From an uncultured Pelagibacteraceae bacterium (GTDB lineage: Bacteria; Pseudomonadota; Alphaproteobacteria; Pelagibacterales; Pelagibacteraceae): DNA of 64,000 bases. The notes beneath the pieces were generated by a model. That model saw nothing but the letters and a program-made list of their open reading frames with translations. It ran no database searches and was not told the origin of the DNA. Below are positions 55,687-64,000 of this stretch, in pieces. A program made the position numbers and the translations under genes. The first letter of the stretch is position 1. The number at the start of each line of letters is the position of its first letter. The DNA lies in assembly GCA_902551755.1 (NCBI GenBank), contig CACDEB010000002.1:1-64000 (forward strand), in the 5' to 3' direction.

Positions 55687-57063
55687 CTAACTTTTTATAA
55701 AAAAATATTTTTTATTATCTTTAAACATATAATTAAAAAAAGATCCTATAAAAAATAATACTATTAATCCCATTAACCAATTTGTAACTAATATTGTATA
55801 AAAGATATCGCTATAATCCCCTCCTTTAATATTAATAACGTACCACAAACATAAAAAAGGAATTGCAGTAAGCCTTAATATACTCAGATACAAACTAAAG
55901 ATGGGTCTCTTAAGAGCCTGGAATACAGCAGTAGTAATAAAAAAAGTGGGATATATAGGGCCTATCAATGCTGCAATCTTTAAATATAGAGATCCAAATT
56001 TAATAGTTTCTAAATCATCAGTAATTAATCCAAGGAGATTTTCTGCCCCAAAATACAGAATAAAACCAGCCATGATCATAAACGAGCAACCAAATATTAA
56101 TGCTTTTTTATAAAGATCTCTTATTCTTTCAAAATTTCTAGCTCCGAAGTTTTGGCCTCCGATTGATAATACAGCCGTATTCAATGCTATGACTGGTAAT
56201 AAGAAAACTTGTTCTATTCTAAGTGCAGCTCCATAACCAGCTGAAGCAATATCTCCAAATTTTCCTACAAAATATAATACATTAAATATACCAACACCAA
56301 TTAACAGCATGCTAAACATGATTGGTACAGATTGAAAAGTAAGATTACTTAAAAAGTTAATTTTTGGAATAAAACACTTTGCATATAAATACTCTTTAAG
56401 TTTACAACAATAAACTTTTTGTGCTAAATAGATTGTTCCAATAAGTTGGCAAATTACTGTAGCAATGGCAATACCTGAAATTCCAAAAGCAGGTATTATC
56501 GAAAAACCAAAAATAAAAATTGGATTAAGTATGATGTTTAAAAAAAAGGTAAATATAAGTACGTTTCTATAACTTTTTGTATCCCCTTGAGCGTTTAATG
56601 TTCCATTTAAAGATATTTGGATTAATACTATTACTGTGCAATAAAAAATTATATCTAAATATTCCCTGGTCAAAATAATATTTTCTGGAGAGGACCCTAA
56701 TAATTGAAGCAGATAATTGGAAGAGTTAATTCCTACAAATGTAACTAATAATGAAATGATTATCGCAAAAATTATTGATTGAGCAACATATAATGAAGCG
56801 ACTTTTTCTTTTTTTTCACCTATAGAATTTCCTATAAGTGTATTAGTGCCAGCTCCAACTCCAACACCTATTGCGATAATAATAAAATAAATTGGAAAAG
56901 ATTTTGCTAAAGCACTTAGTGCATCAGGTGATATCTTTCCAGCAAAAAATGTATCAACCAGATTATAAAAAGTTTGAAATAACGATCCAATACTGGCTGG
57001 GAGTGTAACTCTTCTTAGAAGTTGCCACATTGGATCCGCTGTTAAATTAATCTTCTTAACCAT
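55687..57063 (-). CDS. MATE-family efflux transporter
   Basis: A 458-residue inner-membrane protein with 12 helices in two halves. The start LTADPMWQLLRRVTLPASIGSLFQTFYNLVDTFF, and GVGAGTNTLIGNSIGEKK and IGGQNFGARNFERIRDLYKKAL in the halves, are MATE (DinF/NorM-like) features. It is usually driven by Na+ or H+. It is last in the minus-strand run from gatC. Confidence 0.92.
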   Translation of the reverse strand: MVKKINLTADPMWQLLRRVTLPASIGSLFQTFYNLVDTFFAGKISPDALSALAKSFPIYFIIIAIGVGVGAGTNTLIGNSIGEKKEKVASLYVAQSIIFAIIISLLVTFVGINSSNYLLQLLGSSPENIILTREYLDIIFYCTVIVLIQISLNGTLNAQGDTKSYRNVLIFTFFLNIILNPIFIFGFSIIPAFGISGIAIATVICQLIGTIYLAQKVYCCKLKEYLYAKCFIPKINFLSNLTFQSVPIMFSMLLIGVGIFNVLYFVGKFGDIASAGYGAALRIEQVFLLPVIALNTAVLSIGGQNFGARNFERIRDLYKKALIFGCSFMIMAGFILYFGAENLLGLITDDLETIKFGSLYLKIAALIGPIYPTFFITTAVFQALKRPIFSLYLSILRLTAIPFLCLWYVINIKGGDYSDIFYTILVTNWLMGLIVLFFIGSFFNYMFKDNKKYFFIKS

Positions 57064-57966
57064 CTATTTGTAGATTTTTTTAAACATGTAATTTTTTTTT
57101 TCTTTTTTTGCTTTATCAATTTGACTTTGTCTCATTCTAAATCGTTTTTTTTGTTCTATGCTTGATTTATTATAACAATTAGGACATGAAACACCTTCTT
57201 CAAATTTCACAGATTTCTTATCTTTAACAGAAATAGGTTCTCTACATCCAGCACAAATTGAATATTTGCCTCTATTTAAATTATGATTCACAGAAACACG
57301 ATTATCAAATACAAAACATTCACCTTTCCATAAGCTTTCTTTTCTGTCGATTTTTGACAAATAATTAATAATGCCGCCCTTTAACTGAAAAACATTTTTA
57401 TAACCTTTGTTATATAAATAATCGCTAGCCTTTTCGCATCGAATACCTCCTGTACAAAACATTCCGATTTTTGAGTTTTTATTAAACTTTTTAAAATATT
57501 TAGAAAAATCTCTAAAGTTGTTTAATTTTGGATTTATGGATCTCTTGAAAGTCCCAATCCTAAACTCAAAATCTTTTCTAGTATCAATTATATAGGTGTC
57601 TTTGTTAAAAACAAAATTATTCCATTCCTTAGGAGAAAGATGATTATCTTTAATTTTTTTTTTAAGTCTTTTTCCAATTGGAACAACTTCCTTTTTAACC
57701 TTCACCCTCCCCTTATGAAAAGGAATAAATCTATTAAAAGAAATATTTTCATTATCAAATTTTGTAATGGCAAAGATTTTTTTAAGATTGATTTTTATTT
57801 GTTTAGTATTTTTTTTTAGAAAAGAAATTGATCCATTAATCCCCTCAGGTGAGATAATAATAGTTCCTTTAATTTTGTAATCATCTATAAAATTTTGAAG
57901 TTTGTCTTTGAGTTTACTGATTTTTTTTAATTGTTTAAATTTATAAAAACCAAAGATGGTATACAT
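57064..57966 (-). CDS. trhO: tRNA uridine(34) hydroxylase TrhO / rhodanese-like (YceA)
   Basis: Hydroxylates U34 of certain tRNAs. The 300-residue protein has an N-terminal acylphosphatase-like part, the rhodanese loop MFCTGGIRCEKASDYL with catalytic Cys, and a C-terminal zinc-type tail with CAGCREPI and CPNCY. Position after the OMT gene shares one base. Confidence 0.92.
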   Translation of the reverse strand: MYTIFGFYKFKQLKKISKLKDKLQNFIDDYKIKGTIIISPEGINGSISFLKKNTKQIKINLKKIFAITKFDNENISFNRFIPFHKGRVKVKKEVVPIGKRLKKKIKDNHLSPKEWNNFVFNKDTYIIDTRKDFEFRIGTFKRSINPKLNNFRDFSKYFKKFNKNSKIGMFCTGGIRCEKASDYLYNKGYKNVFQLKGGIINYLSKIDRKESLWKGECFVFDNRVSVNHNLNRGKYSICAGCREPISVKDKKSVKFEEGVSCPNCYNKSSIEQKKRFRMRQSQIDKAKKEKKNYMFKKIYK

Positions 57967-58622
57967 TATAATTTTCTACAAATTGAAAAGCCATCACCTA
58001 TTGGGATAATCATATTTTCAACTCTTATATCGTTATTAACATAAGTATTAAAATCTCGAATTATCTCAGTTAAGTATTCTTTATTGTTTTTATCTACAAC
58101 TTCGCCATGCCACAAAACATTATCAATAATTATGAAACCATCCCTTTTTAATAAGTTTAAAGACAATTCATAATATTTTTTGTAATTCTCTTTATCAGCA
58201 TCTATAAAAATCAAATCAAACAATTTTTTTTGGGTTATTAATTTATTAATTCCATTTATTGCTTCATCAATAATAATATTAATTTTTTCTGAAACTTTTG
58301 CCTTTTCAAAGTAATTTTTCGCTACTAATGAAGTATCTTTGTTTTTATCGATGGTGGTGATCTTAGAGTCGTTTTCTAGACCAATGCTCATACTTAATGA
58401 GCTAAGACCAGTAAAAGTACCGATTTCTAAAATTTCTTTAGGTTTAAATAATTTTGTTACTAAATATAAAAAATGACATTGGTTGATTGAAATTTGTAAT
58501 TTCTTTTTTTTTCCAAGTGTGCCGTTATACTTAATAATTTCATCTTGTACTGGATGTAATTTTAAAGAGTGATCATCAATATATTTTTCTATTTGCTTAT
58601 TAATAGGTAGATTTGAACTCAT
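57966..58622 (-). CDS. Class I SAM-dependent O-methyltransferase
   Basis: A 218-residue enzyme of the caffeoyl-CoA/catechol O-methyltransferase group. SAM motifs are EIGTFTGLSSLSMS and TTIDKN, and IFIDADKENYKKYYE carries the divalent-metal Asp. DGFIIIDNVLWHGEV follows. The substrate is unknown. It sits 1 nt after gatB. Confidence 0.88.
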   Translation of the reverse strand: MSSNLPINKQIEKYIDDHSLKLHPVQDEIIKYNGTLGKKKKLQISINQCHFLYLVTKLFKPKEILEIGTFTGLSSLSMSIGLENDSKITTIDKNKDTSLVAKNYFEKAKVSEKINIIIDEAINGINKLITQKKLFDLIFIDADKENYKKYYELSLNLLKRDGFIIIDNVLWHGEVVDKNNKEYLTEIIRDFNTYVNNDIRVENMIIPIGDGFSICRKL

Positions 58623-58623
58623 G

Positions 58624-60087
58624 CTAGTTCAATTTTTTCTTTAAAATATCATTTACTAATTTAGGATTAGCTTTGCCATCTGTCTTTTTCATAACTTGAC
58701 CAACAAAAAAACCAAACAATTTATCTTTACCAGATTTAAATAATTCAACATTTTTAGGATTTTCTTTAATTACATCATCTACAATTTTTTCAATTTTATT
58801 AGGGTCGCTTTGTTGTTTCAATCCCTTTTCGTCAATAATGCTTTTTGGATCTTTGCTTTCATTTGCCATTATTTCAAAAACTGTTTTTGCAATTTTGCCA
58901 GAAATAGTACCGTCTTTAATCAAGTTAATTAAAGATGATAAATTTTTAGATGAAATAGGACTTTGTGATATTTCTAAATTTCTATCATTAAGTAATGCAA
59001 ATAATTCACCTGTTATCCAGTTTGTTGCTAGCTTAATATCTGAATTTTTAATTACATCCTCAAAATATTTTGATGTTTCAATATCAGATACTAATATATT
59101 TGCCTCGTATGGAGTTAATTTAAACTTTTCTACAAATCTTTTTTTCTTTTCATCGGGAAGTTCAGGTATTTCCTTTTTTATTTTTGATATGAAATCGTCA
59201 GTTAATTCAAGTGGTAACAAGTCAGGATCAGGAAAGTATCTATAATCGTGAGCATCTTCTTTTGATCTCATCGATCTAGTCTCATTTTTTTTAGTATCAA
59301 AAAGACGAGTTTCTTGATCAATAGAGCCTCCCTCTTCTAATATATCAGCTTGACGGTTTGCTTCATATTCAATTGCCATTTGCATAAATTTTATAGAATT
59401 GACGTTTTTAATTTCACATCTTGTACCTAAATTTTTATCTCCTGTCTTTCTGATTGAAACATTCACATCAGCTCTTAAAGATCCTTCTTGCATATTTCCA
59501 TCACAAGTTCCAAGATATCTCATAATTGATCTAAGTTTTTTGATGTATAAATTTACTTCCTCTGGAGATCTTAAGTCTGGTTTGCTTACTATTTCCATAA
59601 GGGCAACTCCAGATCTATTTAAGTCTACGAGGGTGTTTTGGGGATCAATGTCATGAATACTTTTTCCTGCATCTTGCTCTAAATGCAGCCTTTCAATACC
59701 AACCTTTTTTTCTCCATCTGGTAAATCTAATAAAATTGAACCTTCGCCAACTATTGGATCTTTGTATTGAGAAATTTGATATCCTTGTGGTAAATCAGCG
59801 TAAAAATAGTTTTTCCTATCAAAAATTGATCTTTTATTTATCGCTGCATTAAGTCCTATGCCCGTTTTTACTGCTTGCTTTATACAAAATTCATTTATTA
59901 CTGGTAGCATTCCAGGAAATGCAGCATCTACCAAACTCACCTGGGTATTTGGTTCAGCGCCAAAGTTTGTAGGCGAGTCAGAAAATAGCTTGGATTTTGA
60001 AAGAACTTGAGCATGAACTTCTAAACCAATTATAACTTCGTATTCTGAGTTACCTCTCTTTATTAAATATTCTTTATTTTTACTCAT
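58624..60087 (-). CDS. gatB: Asp-tRNA(Asn)/Glu-tRNA(Gln) amidotransferase subunit B
   Basis: Kinase-like subunit of GatCAB, which makes Gln-tRNA and/or Asn-tRNA by amidating the misacylated tRNA. The 487-residue protein shows [50 protein letters not shown], and a C-terminal YqeY-like domain. Because it is here, the cell probably lacks glutaminyl-tRNA synthetase. It overlaps gatA by 4 nt. Confidence 0.97.
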   Translation of the reverse strand: MSKNKEYLIKRGNSEYEVIIGLEVHAQVLSKSKLFSDSPTNFGAEPNTQVSLVDAAFPGMLPVINEFCIKQAVKTGIGLNAAINKRSIFDRKNYFYADLPQGYQISQYKDPIVGEGSILLDLPDGEKKVGIERLHLEQDAGKSIHDIDPQNTLVDLNRSGVALMEIVSKPDLRSPEEVNLYIKKLRSIMRYLGTCDGNMQEGSLRADVNVSIRKTGDKNLGTRCEIKNVNSIKFMQMAIEYEANRQADILEEGGSIDQETRLFDTKKNETRSMRSKEDAHDYRYFPDPDLLPLELTDDFISKIKKEIPELPDEKKKRFVEKFKLTPYEANILVSDIETSKYFEDVIKNSDIKLATNWITGELFALLNDRNLEISQSPISSKNLSSLINLIKDGTISGKIAKTVFEIMANESKDPKSIIDEKGLKQQSDPNKIEKIVDDVIKENPKNVELFKSGKDKLFGFFVGQVMKKTDGKANPKLVNDILKKKLN

Positions 60088-61541
60088 TTAATCCACCAAT
60101 CCTGCAAATTATTTTTGAAACTTAATTCTTTTTCCATTGAGTATGAAATATTTAATAAATTCTGCTCTTCAAATGCTTTGCCTATTAGTTGTAAGCCTAA
60201 AGGATAATTATTTTTATCTTTACCTGCTGGAATAGATATAGCTGGCAGTCCTGACAAATTGACTGGCACTGTAAAGATATCATTAAGATACATTGATACA
60301 GGATCATCTGTTTTGTCACCAATCTTAAAGGCTGAACTAGGTGTGGAAGGAGTTAAAATTGCATCTACAGATTTATAAGCTTCATCAAAATCATTTTTGA
60401 TTAATCTTCTAATTTTTTGTGCTTTTAAATAATAAGCATCATAATAACCAGATGACAAAACATATGTTCCAATCATTATTCTTCTTTTCACTTCATCACC
60501 AAAACCTTCTGATCTTGTGTTTTCATACATACTGATTAAATTTTCTCCCGTAGAACGATATCCGTACTTTACTCCATCATACCTAGCTAGGTTAGAAGAT
60601 GCTTCAGCTGGTGCAACTATATAATAAGCAGGCAATGCGTAGTTGGTATGAGGTAAAGATATATCAATAATTTTCGCTCCTAAATTTTTTAGTAAAGTAA
60701 TTCCATCTTGCCACAAACTTTCAATCTCCTTAGGCATGCCATCGACTCTATATTCTTTTGGAATACCAATTTTTTTTCCTTTAATATTAGAACTTAACGA
60801 TTTGAAATAATCACCTCTCTTAAAATTTACCGAAGTTGAATCTTTTGTATCGTACTTACTTATAACATCTAACATTATTGCAGCGTCTGACACATCCTGG
60901 GTCATTGGTCCTGCTTGATCTAATGAAGAAGCAAATGCAACAATACCATATCGAGAACAACTGCCATATGTTGGTTTCAAACCCACGGTACCAGTAAAAG
61001 ATGCTGGTTGTCTTATTGAACCTCCAGTATCAGTTCCAATAGTTGCTGGTGTCAATTTAGCTGCAAGTGCTGAAGCTGATCCACCTGAAGACCCACCTGG
61101 CACAACTTTTTTACCAACTGGGCTTTCAACATTTCCGAAAAAACTAGTTTCATTTGAAGAACCCATTGCAAATTCATCACAATTGAGTTTTCCAAGTAAA
61201 ATAGCCCCTTCATCCCATAAATGCTGGGTTACAGTGGACTCGTAACTAGGAATAAAATTTGAAAGTATTTTACTTCCAGCTGTTGTCTTTAGATTATTGG
61301 TACAAAAAAGATCTTTAACTGCAAGAGGAACTCCAGGGAGCTTGTATTCAAAATTTCCCTTTTCGTCAAATTTTTTCGCTTTTTCAATTGCATTTTCAAA
61401 ATCGGTAGTGATGTATGTATTTAAATTTTTCGATTTTTCAGCTCTAGCAATATATGCGTTTGTAATTTCTTGAGCAGACAATTCTTTCTTTTTAATTTTA
61501 TCAATTAAAGCTGATAAAGTAAGATTTATAATATCACTCAT
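60084..61541 (-). CDS. gatA: Asp-tRNA(Asn)/Glu-tRNA(Gln) amidotransferase subunit A
   Basis: Glutamine-hydrolysing subunit. The 485-residue amidase has the Ser-cisSer-Lys triad: [23 protein letters not shown] and [12 protein letters not shown]. It overlaps gatC by 4 nt and gatB by 4 nt, so the three products are translated as a set. Confidence 0.97.
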   Translation of the reverse strand: MSDIINLTLSALIDKIKKKELSAQEITNAYIARAEKSKNLNTYITTDFENAIEKAKKFDEKGNFEYKLPGVPLAVKDLFCTNNLKTTAGSKILSNFIPSYESTVTQHLWDEGAILLGKLNCDEFAMGSSNETSFFGNVESPVGKKVVPGGSSGGSASALAAKLTPATIGTDTGGSIRQPASFTGTVGLKPTYGSCSRYGIVAFASSLDQAGPMTQDVSDAAIMLDVISKYDTKDSTSVNFKRGDYFKSLSSNIKGKKIGIPKEYRVDGMPKEIESLWQDGITLLKNLGAKIIDISLPHTNYALPAYYIVAPAEASSNLARYDGVKYGYRSTGENLISMYENTRSEGFGDEVKRRIMIGTYVLSSGYYDAYYLKAQKIRRLIKNDFDEAYKSVDAILTPSTPSSAFKIGDKTDDPVSMYLNDIFTVPVNLSGLPAISIPAGKDKNNYPLGLQLIGKAFEEQNLLNISYSMEKELSFKNNLQDWWIK

Positions 61542-61825
61542 TCTACAACCTTTGGTACGACAAAAAAATCTTTATTTTCGTCTGGTGAATTTTTTAAGAT
61601 TTGTTCCCTTATATCTTTTGTTTTGACCTCATCTACTCTTAATTTCAATGATGTTTCTGCAATTGATGTCAGTGGGTCAACTTTTTTAGTATCGACTTTA
61701 TTTAGCGCTTCGATAAATTCAAAAATAGAATTTAGATCTTTTTCTAGTTCTTTTGCTTTTTTATCATCTATGGAAATTCTTGATAATTTTGCTATATGTT
61801 TAATTGTTTTAAGATCTATGCTCAT
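61538..61825 (-). CDS. gatC: Asp-tRNA(Asn)/Glu-tRNA(Gln) amidotransferase subunit C
   Basis: A 95-residue linker subunit that stabilises GatA on GatB. The start IDLKTIKHIAKLSRISIDDKK, the FEFIEALNKVDT helix, and the C-terminal [19 protein letters not shown] are typical. It heads the minus-strand operon gatCAB, divergent from ruvX across 50 nt. Confidence 0.95.
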   Translation of the reverse strand: MSIDLKTIKHIAKLSRISIDDKKAKELEKDLNSIFEFIEALNKVDTKKVDPLTSIAETSLKLRVDEVKTKDIREQILKNSPDENKDFFVVPKVVE

Positions 61826-61875
61826 ATGATAATTAAATTTAATGGAAAAATATCATTATATAAGAAAAAAACAAT

Positions 61876-62331
61876 ATGATCACTTTAAAGGAACTCAAGT
61901 CTAAAATTGATAAAAACGCAAGGTTAATTGGTTTAGATCTTGGAAAAAAGAGAATTGGTGTTTCAATCTGTGATCATAGACGAATTATAGCGACTCCTTT
62001 TAAAACTATAAAATATGTTGATCATGAAAATTTTATCACTGAACTTTTAGAAATAATTGATCAAGAAAATATAAAGGCTATTATTGTAGGAAATCCATTG
62101 AATATGGATGGAAGTAAAGGCCCCTCTTCTCAATCAGCTTTAGATAAAGCTAAGATTATTGAGAATAAAACAAATACACCTGTGGCCTTATGGGATGAGA
62201 GATTGTCAACTGTCGGTGCCTTTAAGATATCAAGTCAATTAGACATTAATGTATCTAAAAGAGTTCAAAAAATAGATGAAAATGCAGCAACGTTTATATT
62301 GCAGGGAGCGATTGAATTCTTAAATAATTAA
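61876..62331 (+). CDS. ruvX: Putative pre-16S rRNA nuclease / Holliday junction resolvase-like YqgF
   Basis: A 151-residue RNase H-fold protein. Acidic catalytic sites are [15 protein letters not shown] and [11 protein letters not shown], followed by [16 protein letters not shown]. Homologues mature 16S rRNA ends. It is followed by pyrB 41 nt later. Confidence 0.93.
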   Translation: MITLKELKSKIDKNARLIGLDLGKKRIGVSICDHRRIIATPFKTIKYVDHENFITELLEIIDQENIKAIIVGNPLNMDGSKGPSSQSALDKAKIIENKTNTPVALWDERLSTVGAFKISSQLDINVSKRVQKIDENAATFILQGAIEFLNN

Positions 62332-62372
62332 GCTTGCAATATCAATGCTTTAAAGCTATAGAGTTGGTTTTA

Positions 62373-63314
62373 ATGGCTATAAACAACAACGCTATTAAAA
62401 TTTCACAAAAACACCTACTGGGTATCCAAGACCTTTCTATTTCAGATGTAAAACTTATCTTAGATGAAGCAAAAAAATTTATTTCACTTAACAAGAGTAA
62501 AAACAAAAAGTTAGATATTCTTAGAGGAAAAACTCAAATAAATCTTTTTTTTGAACCTTCGACGAGAACCCAAAGTTCTTTTGAACTAGCTGGAAAAAGA
62601 CTGGGTGCAGATGTGATGTCGATGAATATAACTAATTCTGCTATTAAAAAAGGTGAAACATTAATCGACACTGCAATGACACTTAATGCAATGCATCCAG
62701 ATATAATTGTAGTAAGACATCAAGATAGTGGTGCATCAAATCTTCTTTCACAGAAAGTAAATTGTTCAGTTTTAAATGCTGGTGATGGTAGACGTGAACA
62801 TCCAACACAAGCATTACTAGATGCGCTTACAATAATTGAAAAAAAGAAAAAAATTGAAGGTTTGCGAATTGCAATTTGTGGGGACATTTTACACTCAAGA
62901 GTAGCTAGATCAAATATTTTTTTGTTAAATATGTTAGGTGCTGAGGTCAATATAGTTGCCCCAACAAATCTCATGCCAAAAGATATTGAAAAATTTGGAG
63001 TAAAAACATTTTCAAATATGAAAGAAGGTGTGAAAGATTGCGATATAGTTATGATGTTAAGGTTACAAAATGAGAGGATGAGTAGTTCATTTTTGTCATC
63101 AAATAGAGAATATTATGAGTATTATGGCTTAACTCCTGACAAACTAGAAAAAGCGAAGAAAGATGCAATAATTATGCATCCTGGACCAATGAATAGAGGT
63201 ATTGAAATTGATACCAAACTTGCTGACGATATAAATAAAAGCGTAATCAAAGAACAGGTCGAATTAGGTGTTGCTGTGAGAATGGCTTGTTTAAAAATCT
63301 TTTGTGAAAAATGA
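62373..63314 (+). CDS. pyrB: Aspartate carbamoyltransferase catalytic subunit
   Basis: Joins carbamoyl phosphate to aspartate, the first committed pyrimidine step. The 313-residue protein has [18 protein letters not shown], the [16 protein letters not shown] segment, and [15 protein letters not shown] 62373 is preferred to an upstream TTG at 62334, whose extra residues are not conserved. No PyrI regulatory gene follows; the pyrC-like gene overlaps by 4 nt. Confidence 0.94.
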   Translation: MAINNNAIKISQKHLLGIQDLSISDVKLILDEAKKFISLNKSKNKKLDILRGKTQINLFFEPSTRTQSSFELAGKRLGADVMSMNITNSAIKKGETLIDTAMTLNAMHPDIIVVRHQDSGASNLLSQKVNCSVLNAGDGRREHPTQALLDALTIIEKKKKIEGLRIAICGDILHSRVARSNIFLLNMLGAEVNIVAPTNLMPKDIEKFGVKTFSNMKEGVKDCDIVMMLRLQNERMSSSFLSSNREYYEYYGLTPDKLEKAKKDAIIMHPGPMNRGIEIDTKLADDINKSVIKEQVELGVAVRMACLKIFCEK

Positions 63315-64000
63315 AGAAACAATATTTTTTAAATGCAAACATAGTTGATCCAGCTAATTCTGTAGAGGAATTAGGTGGTTTAATTATAAATGAAGATGGA
63401 AAAATTGAAGCAATAGGAAAAAAAGTAAATAAAAATAATATTCCCTCACGTGAAAAATTCATAGATCTCGAAGAAAAATATATATTTCCCGGTTTAATCG
63501 ATATGAGGGTTTTTGTTGGGGAGCCAGGCTTTGAGTATAAAGAGAATTTTAAAACATTAAGTAATGCCGCCTTGGCAGGTGGGGTTACATCTGTTGTGAC
63601 AATGCCAAATACTTCACCTGTTATTGATAACGTTTCCATGGTTGATTTTTTAAAAAGGAGAGGACGAGATAAATCAAAAATAAATATATATCCAACTGCT
63701 ACCTTAACTAAAAATCTTGAAGGTAATAATATGAATGAGTTCGGCCTTTTACAAAAAAAAGGAATAATTGGTTTCACAGATGGAATAAAAACAATTCAAA
63801 ACACAAGAGTAATGTCTAGAATAATGAAATCAGCTTACGATTTGAACTCATTAATCATACAACATGCTGAAGATTTCGAATTAGCAAAAAACGGCCAGGT
63901 TAATGATGGGATTATTGCAACTAAATTAGGTCTACACGGAATACCAGATTATGCAGAGAAAATAATTGTTGAAAGAGACTTAAGTTTACTTCAGGATTAT
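63311..64000 (+). CDS. Dihydroorotase-like protein (pseudo-dihydroorotase), runs off the window
   Basis: Starts ATG 63311, overlapping pyrB by 4 nt, and is open to the right edge (230 residues seen). The amidohydrolase fold is clear: [38 protein letters not shown]. The metal motif DxHxH reads D64-M-R-V-F68, so both His ligands are missing. Such PyrC' proteins beside pyrB usually support the transcarbamoylase rather than catalyse; a real PyrC would be needed elsewhere. Confidence 0.88.
   Translation, partial: MKKQYFLNANIVDPANSVEELGGLIINEDGKIEAIGKKVNKNNIPSREKFIDLEEKYIFPGLIDMRVFVGEPGFEYKENFKTLSNAALAGGVTSVVTMPNTSPVIDNVSMVDFLKRRGRDKSKINIYPTATLTKNLEGNNMNEFGLLQKKGIIGFTDGIKTIQNTRVMSRIMKSAYDLNSLIIQHAEDFELAKNGQVNDGIIATKLGLHGIPDYAEKIIVERDLSLLQDY

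Noticed and set aside
62334-62372. TTG start 13 residues upstream in pyrB
   Set aside because: The extra residues are not family-like and an ATG with normal length follows.
63247-63777. 176-codon minus-strand frame
   Set aside because: Antisense to the pyrB end and the dihydroorotase-like gene, whose conserved motifs and pyrB overlap identify the real coding strand.

Overview
The window is chromosomal DNA from a streamlined, strongly AT-rich alphaproteobacterium, most likely SAR11 (Pelagibacterales, 'Candidatus Pelagibacter'-like). The case rests on very short or overlapping gene junctions, Lys/Asn/Ile-rich proteins, gene orders typical of Alphaproteobacteria (rpmF-plsX-ihfA-merR; glyA-nrdR-ribD-ribE-ribB-ribH-nusB-thiL; spoT-pyrE-pdxJ-acpS-lepB-rnc-recO; gatCAB), a complex I NDUFS4-like accessory protein, a proton-pumping pyrophosphatase, a soxBDAG sarcosine oxidase operon and a metY gene with a SAM-V-like leader. 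No rRNA, CRISPR array, transposase or prophage is visible.

Layout. 1-9400: core genes (end of a holB-like gene, metG, tatD, an MBL hydrolase; on the minus strand gpx, nhaA and a zinc-ribbon protein; then tRNA-Pro, an NDUFS4-like gene, an sbmA/bacA-like gene, glpX, recJ). 9429-16550: an accessory glycan region that starts at tRNA-Glu (GIY-YIG protein, a double-domain glycosyltransferase, two GT2 enzymes, a DUF4422 protein, UDP-galactopyranose mutase) and ends at a Cre-like tyrosine recombinase. 16594-17711: a 54-residue membrane peptide, a GC-rich structured RNA with its own terminator, a minimal MGMT-type DNA repair protein, and the longest gene-free stretch in the window. 17712-25900: two permeases, hom, a newly recognised 52-residue lipoprotein, argC, rpsI, rplM, metY, ctaA, chorismate mutase, rpmG. 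25867-38183: the plsX cluster, a bc1-assembly chaperone divergent from bamE, hppA, and the riboflavin/glyA operon. 38253-46557: hemB and the dapA-to-recO operon. 46598-55685: a lytic transglycosylase, tRNA-Ser, soxBDAG and half of an amino-acid ABC importer. 55687-64000: MATE, trhO, a methyltransferase, gatBAC, ruvX, pyrB and a truncated pseudo-dihydroorotase.

Most genes serve compact housekeeping: translation (metG, rpsI, rplM, rpmF, rpmG, gatCAB, three tRNAs), cofactors (riboflavin, PLP, folate, TMP kinase, heme, heme A), amino acids (argC, hom, metY, dapA, glyA), pyrimidines (pyrB, pyrE, pyrC-like), and C1 use through sarcosine oxidase feeding the folate and glycine pools.

The part most likely to hold something undescribed is 16511-17301. 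There, a lox-like dyad (14-bp arms, 7-nt spacer) sits 1 nt from the start codon of a Cre-like recombinase. Beside it lies an unassigned GC-rich RNA with GNRA hairpins, a possible pseudoknot and an intrinsic terminator ending 4 nt before the MGMT start codon. The RNA's identity, and whether it acts in trans or as a leader, cannot be settled from this sequence alone.
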